Positions 44,830 to 56,978 of a stretch of 64,000 nt of DNA are shown piece by piece. Every line of letters begins with the position of its first letter. Within the stretch, counting starts at the first letter, position 1. Below the pieces are notes generated by a model. It did no database searches, was not told the origin of the DNA, and worked only from the letters and a program-made list of their open reading frames with translations. The stretch covers positions 159,259,553 through 159,323,552 of the forward strand of contig CM068825.1 of the NCBI GenBank assembly GCA_028554795.2, written 5' to 3'. The position numbers were made by a program, and so were the translations under genes. The DNA comes from Sinohyriopsis cumingii (lineage: Eukaryota; Mollusca; Bivalvia; Unionida; Unionidae).

Positions 44830-45660
44830 AAACTGCATTTATTTATTTGTGTCGGTATTGTAGACAGTCATGTCTATGCAGGTATCAGGAACAATTTCCA
44901 TACATTCGTTTAGCTAATATTTTGAATGGAATAAAGCTGAATTTTGACATAAAATGCCATTGTTTAACAGGCCCGCTTTACCTGCCTACCCACCTACCTA
45001 CCTTCCTGCCTACCAGCCTACCTACCTACCTACCTAACTACCTACAGTTCCATTTCGATATGCAGATAAAGAATAGCTCAGTTGTACTGGTAACTTGCTT
45101 CACACAAGACATCATAGCACTGTTGTCAGAAATTTAGATTAACATTTCATTTAGTCCAAGTTCACCATGTGTTTATTTTTCCGACCAGACATGCATATTA
45201 AATCCCCACTGTTGAAAGATATTATGTTAACATGTAAATTCGATACCAGTGATGTATGCTAATGTCAGGTACATTTATCATACAAGAATATTGAATAATG
45301 TGCATCCATTTTTTGGGACTTAACATGGTCCGATAAATTTCTAGCTTTAACTAAATAGCCAAAGGACGATAAGCAATTTTTAAATAAAACCCAAAGAAAA
45401 ACATTTGATTTAAGAATTCTCTTTTTTTTTTCTTGTTAGGTCTTGTTAGTAGTTATTATCCTTTTGAAAAAAATATTTCTATATTTAAAAAAAATAAAAC
45501 AAAAAGGAAAAAAATTATTTTAAATTCTGAAAAGCCTATGACATTAGAACCTCAGTGGGCAACCCTATGTCAACATCTAGAAACCCCGACGCTTCGTCCT
45601 GGTAGCTGGTGGGTTCCATGCACAACTTGTTTTGGACCGTGTCTACATAGTAATATATAT
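44830..45660. other. 3' flank of the HECT gene
   Basis: Contains a (CTAC)n-like tract at about 44985-45050 and AT-rich sequence. AATAAA-type signals on the minus strand are possible polyadenylation sites, but I cannot choose one. Confidence 0.4.
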
Positions 45661-45668
45661 TTTGACCA

Positions 45669-47177
45669 TCAGCTGAATCCGAAATGATCTGCATTCATAA
45701 GTGATTCCACCATGATCTTGAAGAAATGGCTTTTGTCATTAACTGTTTTCTCGTTCACGTACAAGACAAGTTTGTTGCCACATGTGTGGGCTGTTGGGTG
45801 AAACTTCATATCATTATGGGAAAAAGTAATGTGAGGCTCCTCTTCGAAACCCAAAGCCGGAATTTTGCTCGATCCCGTGCAGAATTCCAATAGCTTGGAA
45901 GGCTTTATCGTCGATATGAAGTCTCTTTCTTCAGCGGTCAAGCCAATGAAATCATTGTCAAGCTTTTGTAAAAGTGTTTTCCCTGGAATACAATCAAACA
46001 GTTTAGAGACACATTTTCAATGCTTCATCGATTACCTGATTCAAATGCAGCTTATAAATATATATTTGTCCTGGTACTTTTAAAATAAGGTACTTGTATA
46101 ATAGGTTACTTGTTTAGTATGGCACGTGTTGCTAAATGTGCAGCCACTGCCCCCATAATGTATAAAGGACTTAAGTTTGTCTAACATCGCAAATCAGAAT
46201 TACAAACAGAAGAGCTCGAGTTTATCACTCGCAATTCATTTCCAAATAAATTTTTAAAAAATTGATAAATATTATTTAAATTCCCAGAAGGTTTAATACG
46301 TTGGGTCGAAAGTCTGGATGAGTGGGTTAATCGTACATTTCGGTAAGTGTAAAGACTTAGCTACCATATTCTGAGTAACTTGATGGGACCAAATGGCGGC
46401 AACCATCTTTCCAAGCGAAGCAATCGAGAAACCTGGACTAAGATGTTTTGAAACCGCCCATAAAATGTTTTTTTTTTTCTTGTAATCCTTGCTTCAGCCA
46501 AGTCGTTTTCTTTCTATGACTGAGAGATGAACTAAATGGACATTGATTATATTCTCCATGAAACACTGTGATAATATCAGAAATATATTAGATTTGTTAG
46601 TAATATAACTTGCTTTTAGCATGAGTCAGACTGGCATAAATAACCTTACGTTTCCTTTTCCATAAAAAAAGAAACTGAGCATTACGCTACAATTAGCAGC
46701 GTCGGATGCTCACCTTCAACAAGATGAAGAAAGTCTTTCAGATTTGAGTAAAGTTTTTCCTCCTTCTCTCTTTTGCTGTCCATAAACGAGTATTCTGGTT
46801 TCATCATGGATGACAACTCCTTCGCTGAAATGTCCTCTTTCTTGTATTCTAAAATATCACAAATGAATGGTTTCCTTCTCAACAGAGCAAGAAACTGGAA
46901 CAAAAATTTTCAACATTTAAAGTTATATCAAATCCTGAGAAAAGATAGATCTTACATAAACAAAATGTGCGCTCTGCATATTTAGTTATTAGAAGTATCT
47001 AAAGCAGATCTCGATTAAATATTTCGACGGAAAAGGCAATTCAAACAGTAGATACTCTACCGACCTAGATGCATTAAGAGGAAGAGATTTCACTGCATAT
47101 AGTTGTGTGTCAAACATATGATATTCCAGACGAGAAGAATATTTAGCCCAGCTTCCAAGTGCGATAAATGCAGAAGG

Positions 47178-47210
<33 letters not shown>

Positions 47211-50200
47211 TTTCTCTAACAATCAATTATTATATGATTACGGCAGCATATAAACTGAAGCACTTCTTTCCCGCCGATTCTGAAGTTACTACTAACGATT
47301 TCATTTCTAAATGAATACTCTTTGTAAGCGAAGCGCAAAGACTGCTTCCCTTATTAATCACAAACTTTCACGATACACCAAGGCCTAACCAATTAAAATT
47401 TAAATGTATTATTTTAACAGACACGTCATTATAGAACGTGAAAAATATATTGAGAGGAGCACAATACAACCCCATACCATATGATTTAAATAGCAGTATA
47501 TTTAAATTTGTAGAACATGTTTTAAAAGACCTTAAAAGCATATGTACTCCTAAATATTAAGACCGATGTTCTCTTTGTTATATCACTGTCATATAACAAC
47601 GAATGCCATGCTCTTGGTACATATTCTCATTGACAAACTGCAGGTTTTTTTCTCTCCGCAAAGCCTAACCAAAAAGGAAACCGCCGATTCTGCATCAAAA
47701 ATATATGCCCTATTGAAATCCAAAGTCATTATGTTACGTATATTTTATTTGCATTGTTTATTAGTTTTTTGTTTGTTTTTTTTTGTTTTCTTTTTGTTTT
47801 TTTTATTTTTTTATTTCATTATATGCTATGGATAATTTTATTTTGAACTTGACCTTGTTCAAAATCAAGTTCCTTTTCTAAATGACCTGAATTTGATTTT
47901 TTTTTTAAGTTCTGTAAACGACTAATACATAGCTAATTTTGTCTATGAGCAAGGGTTTAATATTAGGATAATTATTAACAGAAATATATTTATCTTATTC
48001 TGAGTCAAGAACATTGTTTTCCATTCTTTATAATAATTTTAGTAACATACCTTCTAATGGTAACTAAGACTTTATCTTGTAAACATTCGGATATTTCCAG
48101 AATGACATTTTTCAGTAGGTAATAGTTTTTTTAGACAATTTTAATTGTGACCTGACGTCTAGTAGAGGACTATATAAACTTCTTTGTCTAGAAATTATTT
48201 ATTAGTGCTGTAAGATTGGAGCAGAATAAGTTGTATTATTGCCTTGTCCAGTATTTCATTTCGGCTGGAATTAATTTTTTCAAATTATTTAAATCAAGTT
48301 AATCTTCTCTGGAACTACAAAGTTACTCAAACATAACATTCTTGGAAAAAGAGACTTGGGTTTTTAGTGAAATACAAATAAGGATATATTCTTGGATTGT
48401 ATTATAGCAATTCAACAAAAGACTGTTAGCACTTGACTACAAAACAGGCCACCACGGGCACCTCAACACTTCCAGCGTTGGATTTATTTTAGAATACCAC
48501 TAAAGTTTGTTCAGAACTTTAATCATTGGGACTTATGTTCGAAATTCTCGGATTTTGGGGAATTTATTTCGTAATACCGTTAAGTTCGTTTACATATTTA
48601 AATTTGCATTCTTGAGAAAGACATTAATTGCTGAATTTTACAAAGCTTGCTTCTTCTTACTCTTTTCTTTTACTTATATTAAGACCATAGAGTCGTAATA
48701 ATTAACATATACATTAATCATAAATGGGGACAGAACACCTCCTTGCCTAACTTGTCGCACGGAAAGACATAAAAGTAATTGACCCGACTGTGCACAAAAT
48801 TAGTGAAGTGACAATATACAATGGAAAGTTTCAGCTAATTCGCTTTCTGAATAGAGTCCAGTTATGTATTCGATCAAAAACCTTTTTAACATCTAAGAAA
48901 CATATATAAACTGCACTTCTGTTTTCTATATAGTGATTAATGGCTTCCTTGAAGGCAAGCAAAATGTTTTACTTGTCTTTACTTGTCAGGTGACTGTTCA
49001 GGTTCCTCCTTCAATGTTTCAGATTAGGAAATCTAATTTACATAGATTACTGATTTATGACGTGTGTGATGAATTTGACTAAGGAGACAGTAAAAATAAT
49101 GTTTGGTTCGTGTTTTTTGGCAAATCATTGCATACAAGGCGTTTTTGTTAATTTTTAAAATATATTTTTACTTATTCTTTATTAATCACCTGCTGACCCC
49201 AAACACTACATATAAAACGTTATTTAATGCCCAGGCAATTAAAACTGCTGATTTTGTTTAATGTTTAAGTGGTTGTAGTCCCAGTAGCAGTGGTGGTCGT
49301 AATATCAAAAATAAATACTGTTAATGTGGTAATGTGGATAGTAGTGCTATTGAAAGAAACATATGTACATCATAGTATTCAAGTCCTTCAAGAAGCTGTT
49401 GAATTCCAATTTGCCTTTGCAGCACCGCAAAGTATATAGCACTCGATAGCACAAAGTCCTCCTTGTTTTCCGTTTTAACACATAAAGGGAGGCCATCCAC
49501 GTGAAAGCGCCAATCACAAGAGCTCAAAGCCCTGTCTAACGATTCTTGGTCCGTTGCTTCCTGTACCTGACAAGGTAATGGAAAATGGTTTAGGTTTAGT
49601 CATGAATTCATTGATATAAGCGTATGCTATTGATGCAAAATGGCACTTGAATAACCACCCGCCAGATTTAACAGTACACATAAAGGACATATTCAGTCTA
49701 AAGGACGACAAGACTTGTGTATGTGACGTGTAGCTTTTAACGGAATGGTAAGATATTTCAAGAGATTAAAAACAAGCATTGTCATTATTTATATCGATCT
49801 ACTGTCAAAGTTCGATATATGCAAGTCCATACATTCGACGACTTTGGAACTCTATACAATCAAGAAACGATCACAGTGCTCGATGCGAGCTTGATGCTGA
49901 TAACAACGCATTTGTTCGCTCAATTTATACAATTCGGAGCACGTAACTTCAGTTTTCTGAAACGGAGAAACATGAATGATAGCTGATGAATAGAAAAATA
50001 TATCAGGGGTAAAACAAGCTATATATCATGGCGGTGTGTCTTCAAAGACAGAAATAGCAAAATGAAATCGAGGGTTAGGAGTGGGAACAAAGTTTTTGGA
50101 AGTTAATTGCCTTGTCTCTTTTATAGTATGATAGACAGGGTCCTATGTTAGAATGGAACATCGGGGTAACCTAAGATAATTTAGTCACTCGGTATGATTT

Positions 50201-52634
50201 TTCCTTCAGATTATTGCTTTTTGTCAACATCAAGCTCGTGTTTAACACCTGTGGAGGCGACTGCTTTTTATATCTCGAACACAGTGTGACAGGTGAATAA
50301 ATTCAGTCAAGAATGTGACTGAATATTTTTTAGTTCATGTCATCGATTTTTGTCAACTTTAATTTGCATTCATTTCGATTGAAAAGTCGGCAGAAAAACA
50401 TTAATGGGACGATGCTTGGAACTTTGGCATAAGTACTCTTTAGTAATGTGGGGAAGCAAAATATGAAGGTTCTATTGGATGAAATTATCTCATTGCTATA
50501 TGAAGAAATTGTGGATTTTATATAATACTACTTGTCGGTCTGGAAAAATTGCACTTTCGATCAGTCAGTCGCTTGATAACATGTGGCTTTATTGGCTGCT
50601 ATTAACCCTAACTGTAATAAAGACTACCATATATAGAGCCTCCCTGATGACAAGGTCTGGTATGTCGTCCACGTCTGGCTTTGTGGATATTGGGTCCTTT
50701 AAAATGCATTGTGTGATTATAGGACTGAATATAGCTGGTGCCTCTCCTCCCTGCATCACCATGGTAGAAATCATTCTGCCAATGTGACGTAAGACTCCTT
50801 CCTGTAGCTGACGGATATTATTACGTGGTACTAGTCCGTTCGGAGTTTCTGAAATGTATTTTTCTTTTTAAACTTGGGATAATTAAGTCACAATGTAAAA
50901 ATATATGTTCTGTGTTGTTGTTATGTGACCCTGAATATTAAGAGATAACAAAGTTATGTAAGAAATATTGATTTAGTTGACTTAAACAGATTTTATTTAT
51001 TTTAATTATTGCTTTAATGTTTTGAAAAAATGTATTGAATAATTGTTATATTTTAAGGTATAATGTGTATAAAAAATATTACAATTGTATTAAAGTTTAA
51101 ACATTAAAATAGTATTACTAACATTGTTCCAAATTGCATGCTAAAATGGAACTATAAACGATATGAAACTTGACAAGAAAGATAAAATCTATCTACCCAT
51201 GAAAGCACCAGATCTTTGACATATCTCTCGAATCAAAAGTCGGAAGAACTCTCTTTTTGGCCCACTAAAGTCAGAGGCTTCTTCTGTAATCCCGTCTTGT
51301 GTTTGGAATTTTACACTCAGTTTTCCAAACTCTCTGATGAACTCAGGCCTTTTGAAAAATTCTAAAGCCGAATTCCATATATCCTGTCGCTTGACTTTAA
51401 TATTCCGCTTGGATCCTTTGACTACTTTTTCTGCGTGTTTCCGAAGAGCTCCGGCTGATGTGTCCTTACTTTCTTGAGGTGAAACGAATGTATTAGGCCT
51501 GTGATTAAAATATATATATACCGTTTGGAAAAGGTTCCTTTCAGCGGTTTATAATGGTTGTGATTGCCGTCGAAATTGTAAAGGATCATTTATAATCAGG
51601 AATGTTTTCTTTAATCACAGGTAAGATTCAGTATAATGTAAATGTACATAACTGCAATCTATGTGATGTAGTAGACGATAATATGTCTTGTAAAAACTGT
51701 GTTCCACAAATTTCCATGCGGTTGGTTGAAAAGAAACAATGTTTATTAAACCTCAACGTAATCATTTTGGGTGTTTTGAATTATTTTAATTTGAACAAAG
51801 CAACTATACATAATGTCGTCAGCAAGGACAAAGATGATGCAGAACAAAAACGATTTAAAAAATGTTCTTGTAAAATTTACTCGCTTTACATGTAGCTAAT
51901 CTGAGCTTCTTTGAAGTATCAATATCGAATACATTAAGTAGTTGCAAACAATGCTTCAGTTGGTATAAGCTTGTTTTCTGTACCAGAATTTTAAGAACTT
52001 TAATAATAACTGACAAAAATGACTACATTATTTAAAAATGCTAAAGGAGCAGAATAATTGTAAAGATGCAATACAAATCAGCAGGTGCTGTAAAGGTAAA
52101 ATGTATACACAACTAAAAGGATAACGCGATATATTTACATTTTGACAATTAATGTTTCCTTATCCCATAAAGGGAGGAAGATATAGTACTATTGTCATGA
52201 ATTGCGCTTCTTGGTTACACGCACGTTATTCGATTTGTTTTAATACTAGTCTGGAACCCTTAACATGAACTGTACTCATGCTCCGCTGGAGTGAAATAAT
52301 GGTCAGGGTGAATTTATCCAGGCTTGCATGTCAATGAAAACACAAAAATTAATGTATTAACGTCAGATTGACATAAAGATATAACTGTAGCTTTTCTAAG
52401 CTTTTTTAACGCAGTATCTCACGTGGGGATACACCAAGAATCACTCACATAGTCTACTGCATCAATTGCTCCGTGAATACTCCAAACATAACCTTTAATG
52501 TACAAATAGTCCTCATGAAAAAATAAAAGATAATATTGAGTTGTACAAATACTAGTACCCTGAAGGTTGGCTCTGATCAGTCCCGTTCCTTCTAATGTCT
52601 TCATATACGCCTTCTTCTTCGTCCATGAATTCCG
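45669..52634 (-). CDS. HECT-domain E3 ubiquitin ligase (G2E3-like), six exons seen
   Basis: Minus-strand exons with consensus splice sites: 52634-52559 (EEEGVYEDIRRNG), 51498-51197 (RQDIWNSALEFFKRPEF, DFSGPKREFFRLLIREI), 50801-50628 (HIGRMISTMVMQGGEAPAIF, DDIPDLVIREAL), 49566-49369 (CDWRFHVDGLPLCVKTENKE), 46894-46714 (FLALLRRKPFICDIL) and 45982-45669, ending FGFS. The last exon has the catalytic cysteine (HPTAHTCGNKLVL) that accepts ubiquitin from E2. Phases match at four junctions. Between 51197 and 50801 the phase does not match and HECT residues are missing, so a short exon there is unresolved. Upstream exons lie beyond 52634 or are unrecognised. The G2E3-like label is from the GLP/ENKE pattern and is tentative; the HECT call is firm. 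Confidence 0.8.
47178..47212. repeat. (AAT)n microsatellite in HECT intron
   Basis: About twelve AAT units in the intron between the exons at 46894 and 49369. Confidence 0.85.
48690..49010 (-). pseudogene. Non-LTR reverse transcriptase fragment in HECT intron
   Basis: The minus strand reads FKEAINHYIENRSAVYICFL then DVKKVFDRIHNWTLF (the palm [F]DxxKAFD motif) and a GGVLSP-like segment (RRCSVPIYD after a frame change), then an NVY.N piece. Stops and frameshifts are frequent. This is a different LINE copy from those at 14.7 and 15.6 kb. Confidence 0.55.
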
Positions 52635-53535
52635 CTGAGCTTAAACGATAAGTAATAAGACACATATATGGGAAAGCTATAACTCTTTAATCTAATGATA
52701 CCTTATGGCAAATACTTTAGTTTATAAAACTCATGCTGACAAATCCAAGATACTGATACAGAGAATACAAATATGTAATAAAGAAAGGAAATCTTATTGG
52801 AAAGTACATGCTTTATTGACATGTGAGGAACATTCCTTGATTAGATTAACGAACGAGTTGGAATGATTTATAGAAAGTTGTCAGGATGAAAGCTTACTCT
52901 GAGTGAAAGATAAAACTAGAAGCAAGAAAAGAATGGTGAAAAGAACGAAGGCATATTTGGTATGAAAATAACAGATATAATATAAACAGCACGCCAGAAA
53001 AGCAAAATACATTGTAATCGAAGTATAAATGCTGGAAATATAATAGAGGTTGTAGAGAAACACAGCGCAAACAAGACATTGGTGCTGGAAGACAACAATG
53101 CATGGGGAAAGGAAATACAAACACAAATTAAAAAGATACAAAAGAACGTTAACAAATAAAAATGTTACTAGTTACTCTTCAAATAAAAATAAGCACATAC
53201 TCTTTCCGGACGTTTATGAAATGGAGACAAACGAGTAACGCAAAGCAAAAAGGAAAAAGATCAATGTGTTACACCAGAAAAAGGAAAAAGATCAATGTGT
53301 TACACCAGAAAGAAATGGGATTGTGTGAAGTGATAAAATGAACACAAAAAGAAAGAGACGCCTTATGAACAGAAATGGATTCAGCACCAGTTATTAATAA
53401 TGTTAGTGTGATGAGACAAAAGAAAGCGTACAAATACAAAGGATAGCAAAGCAATACGTTTCATGAGGAAATGAACAAAAACCCAAGCAGAAAATATTGG
53501 CGGCTTAGAAGAGGTAAGGGTCACATGGATGCATG

Positions 53536-53594
<59 letters not shown>

Positions 53595-54846
53595 CGGCTA
53601 GAAAAGGAATAAAATACACACGTACAGACTTAATTATTTCAGATTAAAAAGGTGGCCTAAACATTAATAAAGACGTAAGATATACGAATGTGCAAGGTAC
53701 AATTTGCAAACGCTAGATGGTTACGTGCAGTGCACTGAATGATATTTAAACACCCCAACCCTAACCACCCCACCCCATTAGTAAGCCAGTCCCGTATATT
53801 CTTCTAGTGTGTCTATTTCCTTAGACCTTGATTAGAGGTAAAAATGTATACAGTACAATTCATCTAAACATCGCCAACGGAACAGAGATTGATTGCGATA
53901 CAATTATTACCAAAAGTATTTTTAATCACATGACAAACACGTCAGCAATTTTAATATTGTTTATTGTAGAAACGTAGATTTTGTGATTGTATTTTCGTAG
54001 GTAAATGGCCAGGCATCTGGCAGATCTACAATATATGAATATAATAATACACATTGTTACATTCAAAGGGTTTTCCGAATGCAAAAAGACCCGATTTGTT
54101 GCTATTGTAATTAAACTGAGGTGAAAAAGTTTATTTCGCTTTGAAAGCTACAAAGAATGCAATAGTGCTATTCAATGTTTCTTTGAATAACATGTACAAG
54201 TATAATCAATCAACTACCATCAAAATTGAATGTGACACACGTTTCTTTGGTGTTAGCCATTATGTATACCTCAGATACAGTGAGATTCAGGAAGACTACA
54301 GCAAACGTTGTTAGAACAGTAAACTATGACTTTTCACGGAAATAGTTATAACAAGTTCTTTTATTAATATTAAACTTGTCTTCCCCACGGAAAGTAAGTT
54401 TAATGCAAAACTGAAATAATTTATTGTGAATAGTCAAATGCAAAATAGATATTTTCATAATAAATTATATTTGTTTTCCATTTGTCCTGCTGCAAAGATT
54501 CTGCCTGTGTAACAACTGTATTCTGTATAGGAAAACATATTGTAAACTCAAAGAACGTTACCAGCAAGATGTTTGTTCTTTTATATTTCACTATTTTCCA
54601 GTTTTACATGAGCAATGTGTCCCCCTTATATTTTCAGTTTCCAACTTTTCCTCAAGTAGATATCACTTTTATGTAATTCTTGCAAATATAGCATGCATAT
54701 GTCAGTACATGTAAAATACGTGTTATGGTTTCCTCCATGCTGTGTGAATTCTCTGTTCATTGGATCTTCATTTGTCTTTATCCTGTAGCAGCAGGGGGGG
54801 CGAATCCGACATTTTGTCCAATAGTTATTTTGCTTAATTATTACTT
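52635..54846. other. 5' flank/intron of HECT gene and host intergenic DNA
   Basis: Holds a 30-bp tandem duplication (GGAAAAAGATCAATGTGTTA type, about 53249-53309), an (AT)n tract at 53538-53591 flanked on both sides by ATATTGGCGGC / ATTGGCGGCTAGAA copies, and no recognised exon. Confidence 0.45.
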
Positions 54847-54847
54847 T

Positions 54848-55020
54848 CGGCACTCAGCGGATCCGGTGTAGTCAGCGCCCGGTAAAAAAAAAAAACGACG
54901 ACGGTCCATCCTACACGACGGTGACGTCATTTGGTTTAATACACTTTTCTGCGCGCCGATCCCAGCGTCGTCAGCGTCCGGTAAACACAGCGACGACCGC
55001 GTCGATGTCATTCCCCCCCC
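54848..55020. repeat. Left terminal region of Polinton-like element B
   Basis: A CpG-rich segment starts abruptly after AT-rich host DNA. It contains two imperfect direct copies of about 100 bp: GGATCCGGTGTAGTCAGCGC..CCGGTAAA..CGACGACGG..GACGTCATTTGG and CGATCCCAGCGTCGTCAGCG..CCGGTAAA..CGACGACCG..GATGTCATTCCCC. A palindromic CRE-like TGACGTCA lies at 54922-54929. It ends just before the stop of the first gene. It probably is the terminal repeat; the partner repeat would be outside the window, so this is inference. Confidence 0.55.
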
Positions 55021-55040
55021 CCCCGCTGCTAAGAAGTTAT

Positions 55041-56363
55041 TTACAATGATCTCACAAATAGAGTAACCACTAACTCTTCATCTTGTAAATCAATTAGATT
55101 ATTTGACTGATCAGTAAGTCTGAAATTAATTCTCGTTAACAATTTATTATGGCATCTCATATAGACTGGATTAATCGGGCTCTCAACGATTAAAAATCCG
55201 GGAGGGGCTGTTGGTGAAAATGAATAAAGGATATACCCCTGTTGAGCTTGATTTGATTGCTTGGTATCTACCTGGTAACTCCCTTCGATAACATCACACA
55301 CTAGATTGATTGCTATCACCGATGCGATATTTACGTTGTATGGAGCAATATGCCTACCACCATCTCCGTTATCGTGTCTGAGGATAATTGATGGACCGAG
55401 AAAATCATTAAGAGACTTTCTTAGTTCTGGCGCGTTGTATCCTGGAAACTTGAAATCGGGTAAATCGGCTTCTGTGATATTATACTCGGTTAGGAATTTT
55501 TGTTTATTATCATCGCTGTTAGCGGATATTGTTTTAACGATTCGCTCATTAATATATTCCATGTCTGATATAAGTTGATTTAACACCTCAACGTGTTTTC
55601 GTGCTTTTGTTTTCCGTAGTTGTTCTAGTTGCAATTGGTAATTACGATTAATCTCGGCAAACGCACCAGTGATATCATTTAAATTAACTGTGACCACGGC
55701 GGACGATTCAGGAGTTTCCTTATACGGAAAATACCATTGCATGGTATTCCTGTCTTGAAATATAAACCTGCTGGGTAATAACGTGTTTTTTATAATAGAC
55801 AAATCATCTCGATACCCGGGATTAATCTCGTGATACGATTGCGCACTCGTGTGCAAGTCCGCGGGGATTCCATGAGGTGGATTCTCGGGCCAACCTAGTA
55901 TGGTTCTTATTGAACTGTTATAAATATCAACCATATACCCCGGTGTGCTTATTTCAATCGTCGACGATAACGTCGGTTCATGAACCGTAATAGCGATTTT
56001 TGATTCTTTTCCTGTGATCGATTTTATCCTGCGTTGAAATTCTTTATTGATTTGTTCTACTTGGTATGACCCAGTTGGTATTGTAACCTCATTCCAGTCT
56101 GGGGTTCCATCGGGTTTATTTGTCCATGCGAAAACCAGCGAGTTATTAGGTTGTTGTCCGTTAAATGCTTCCGCTCGGCTATTAGGCCAACTGTGATATA
56201 CTCGCAATTTTGCCAGCGCTATTTCCTTCAATGGAATCGGAGAAGGGAAGTTTACACTGAATTCTGGCTTCGTTGATGTTATCGATATCATATTTGTTTG
56301 TACCGGAGTGGTGTTCTCCGCGATCCGTTGAAGTAATTGCAACCCTTCGGGGTTCAGCGACAT
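55041..56363 (-). CDS. Penton-like minor capsid protein of element B
   Basis: An intact 440-codon frame. The N-terminal third has VNFPSPIPLKEIALAKLRVY, the pattern (F..P.PI.L..IAL....Y.SW.N) of penton-base-like minor capsid proteins, then VTIPTGSYQVEQINKEFQRR and a PGYMVDIYNSSIRTILGWPE segment. A later helical insertion (about residues 215-275) is charged, and the C-terminus is beta-rich (NLIDLQDEELVVTLFVRSL). It is longer than the 304-residue counterpart in Polinton 1. The AATTAAACA box lies 31 nt upstream of ATG 56363, followed by an AATAATAATA leader. The penton role is inferred from pattern and position. Confidence 0.65.
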   Translation of the reverse strand: MSLNPEGLQLLQRIAENTTPVQTNMISITSTKPEFSVNFPSPIPLKEIALAKLRVYHSWPNSRAEAFNGQQPNNSLVFAWTNKPDGTPDWNEVTIPTGSYQVEQINKEFQRRIKSITGKESKIAITVHEPTLSSTIEISTPGYMVDIYNSSIRTILGWPENPPHGIPADLHTSAQSYHEINPGYRDDLSIIKNTLLPSRFIFQDRNTMQWYFPYKETPESSAVVTVNLNDITGAFAEINRNYQLQLEQLRKTKARKHVEVLNQLISDMEYINERIVKTISANSDDNKQKFLTEYNITEADLPDFKFPGYNAPELRKSLNDFLGPSIILRHDNGDGGRHIAPYNVNIASVIAINLVCDVIEGSYQVDTKQSNQAQQGYILYSFSPTAPPGFLIVESPINPVYMRCHNKLLTRINFRLTDQSNNLIDLQDEELVVTLFVRSL

Positions 56364-56381
56364 TATTATTATTCGTCGTTT

Positions 56382-56953
56382 CTATTGTTTAATTTCAACA
56401 ACCTGCTTGTTTTCAGGAGAATGTTTTAAGCCCATTGAAGTGGTTTCAGCGACGTGGTTTCCAGCTTCCAGTTGAAAATCCTCGATTTTTGACATCGCGG
56501 AGTCATACAACTGGACCATCGTGGAGAATTCAACATCGGATATAAACGAATTATCTATCGCCAACGAGATAAACCCGGATAATTTCGAGTACGCGTCGGA
56601 TACTATTTGATGTTTTACTGTATACTCGTTGAGTTTTTTCTGAGAACACGATGATATCTTTCTAGTGATTGCGTTGGCGACTGCAGCAATTGTTGTCGCC
56701 GCGGAGATAGCGATTGGAACAGCGATCGGGGCCATCATGGTCACCGTGGATAAAATAACACCGGTACCGGCTACTATACCCGACACCGAGTACACGACCG
56801 CGTCGATAATGGTTATTTTTCGGCGGTATTTTTTATTTTTACACGGTATTGTTCGGAAAGCGTTTTCAAATTCGCGGAGAATTCTTTTACGGTATTGAAT
56901 CGATATTGATGTGACGTCGGTGATACCTCTGATTCAATTACCTTGGTGGTCAT
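56382..56953 (-). pseudogene. Small membrane protein of element B, single-base frameshift
   Basis: An N-terminal frame opens at ATG 56953 (MTTKVIESEVSPTSHQYRFN). The downstream frame, open to 56382, has a long hydrophobic stretch (GIVAGTGVILSTVTMMAPIA, VPIAISAATTIAAVANAI) and a polar C-terminal half. The two frames meet at a run of six A (T at 56829-56834), so one base is missing relative to a continuous frame. The box AATTAAAAACACT 31 nt before ATG 56953 supports that ATG as the true start. It could be an early disablement or a homopolymer sequencing error. Function unknown; membrane association is inferred. Confidence 0.6.
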
Positions 56954-56978
56954 TTTTATTTTAAAAGAGCTAGTGTTT

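Noticed and set aside
53538..53591. (AT)n tract as a replication origin or promoter
   Set aside because: A plain dinucleotide microsatellite flanked by two copies of a short ATTGGCGGC sequence; no further support.
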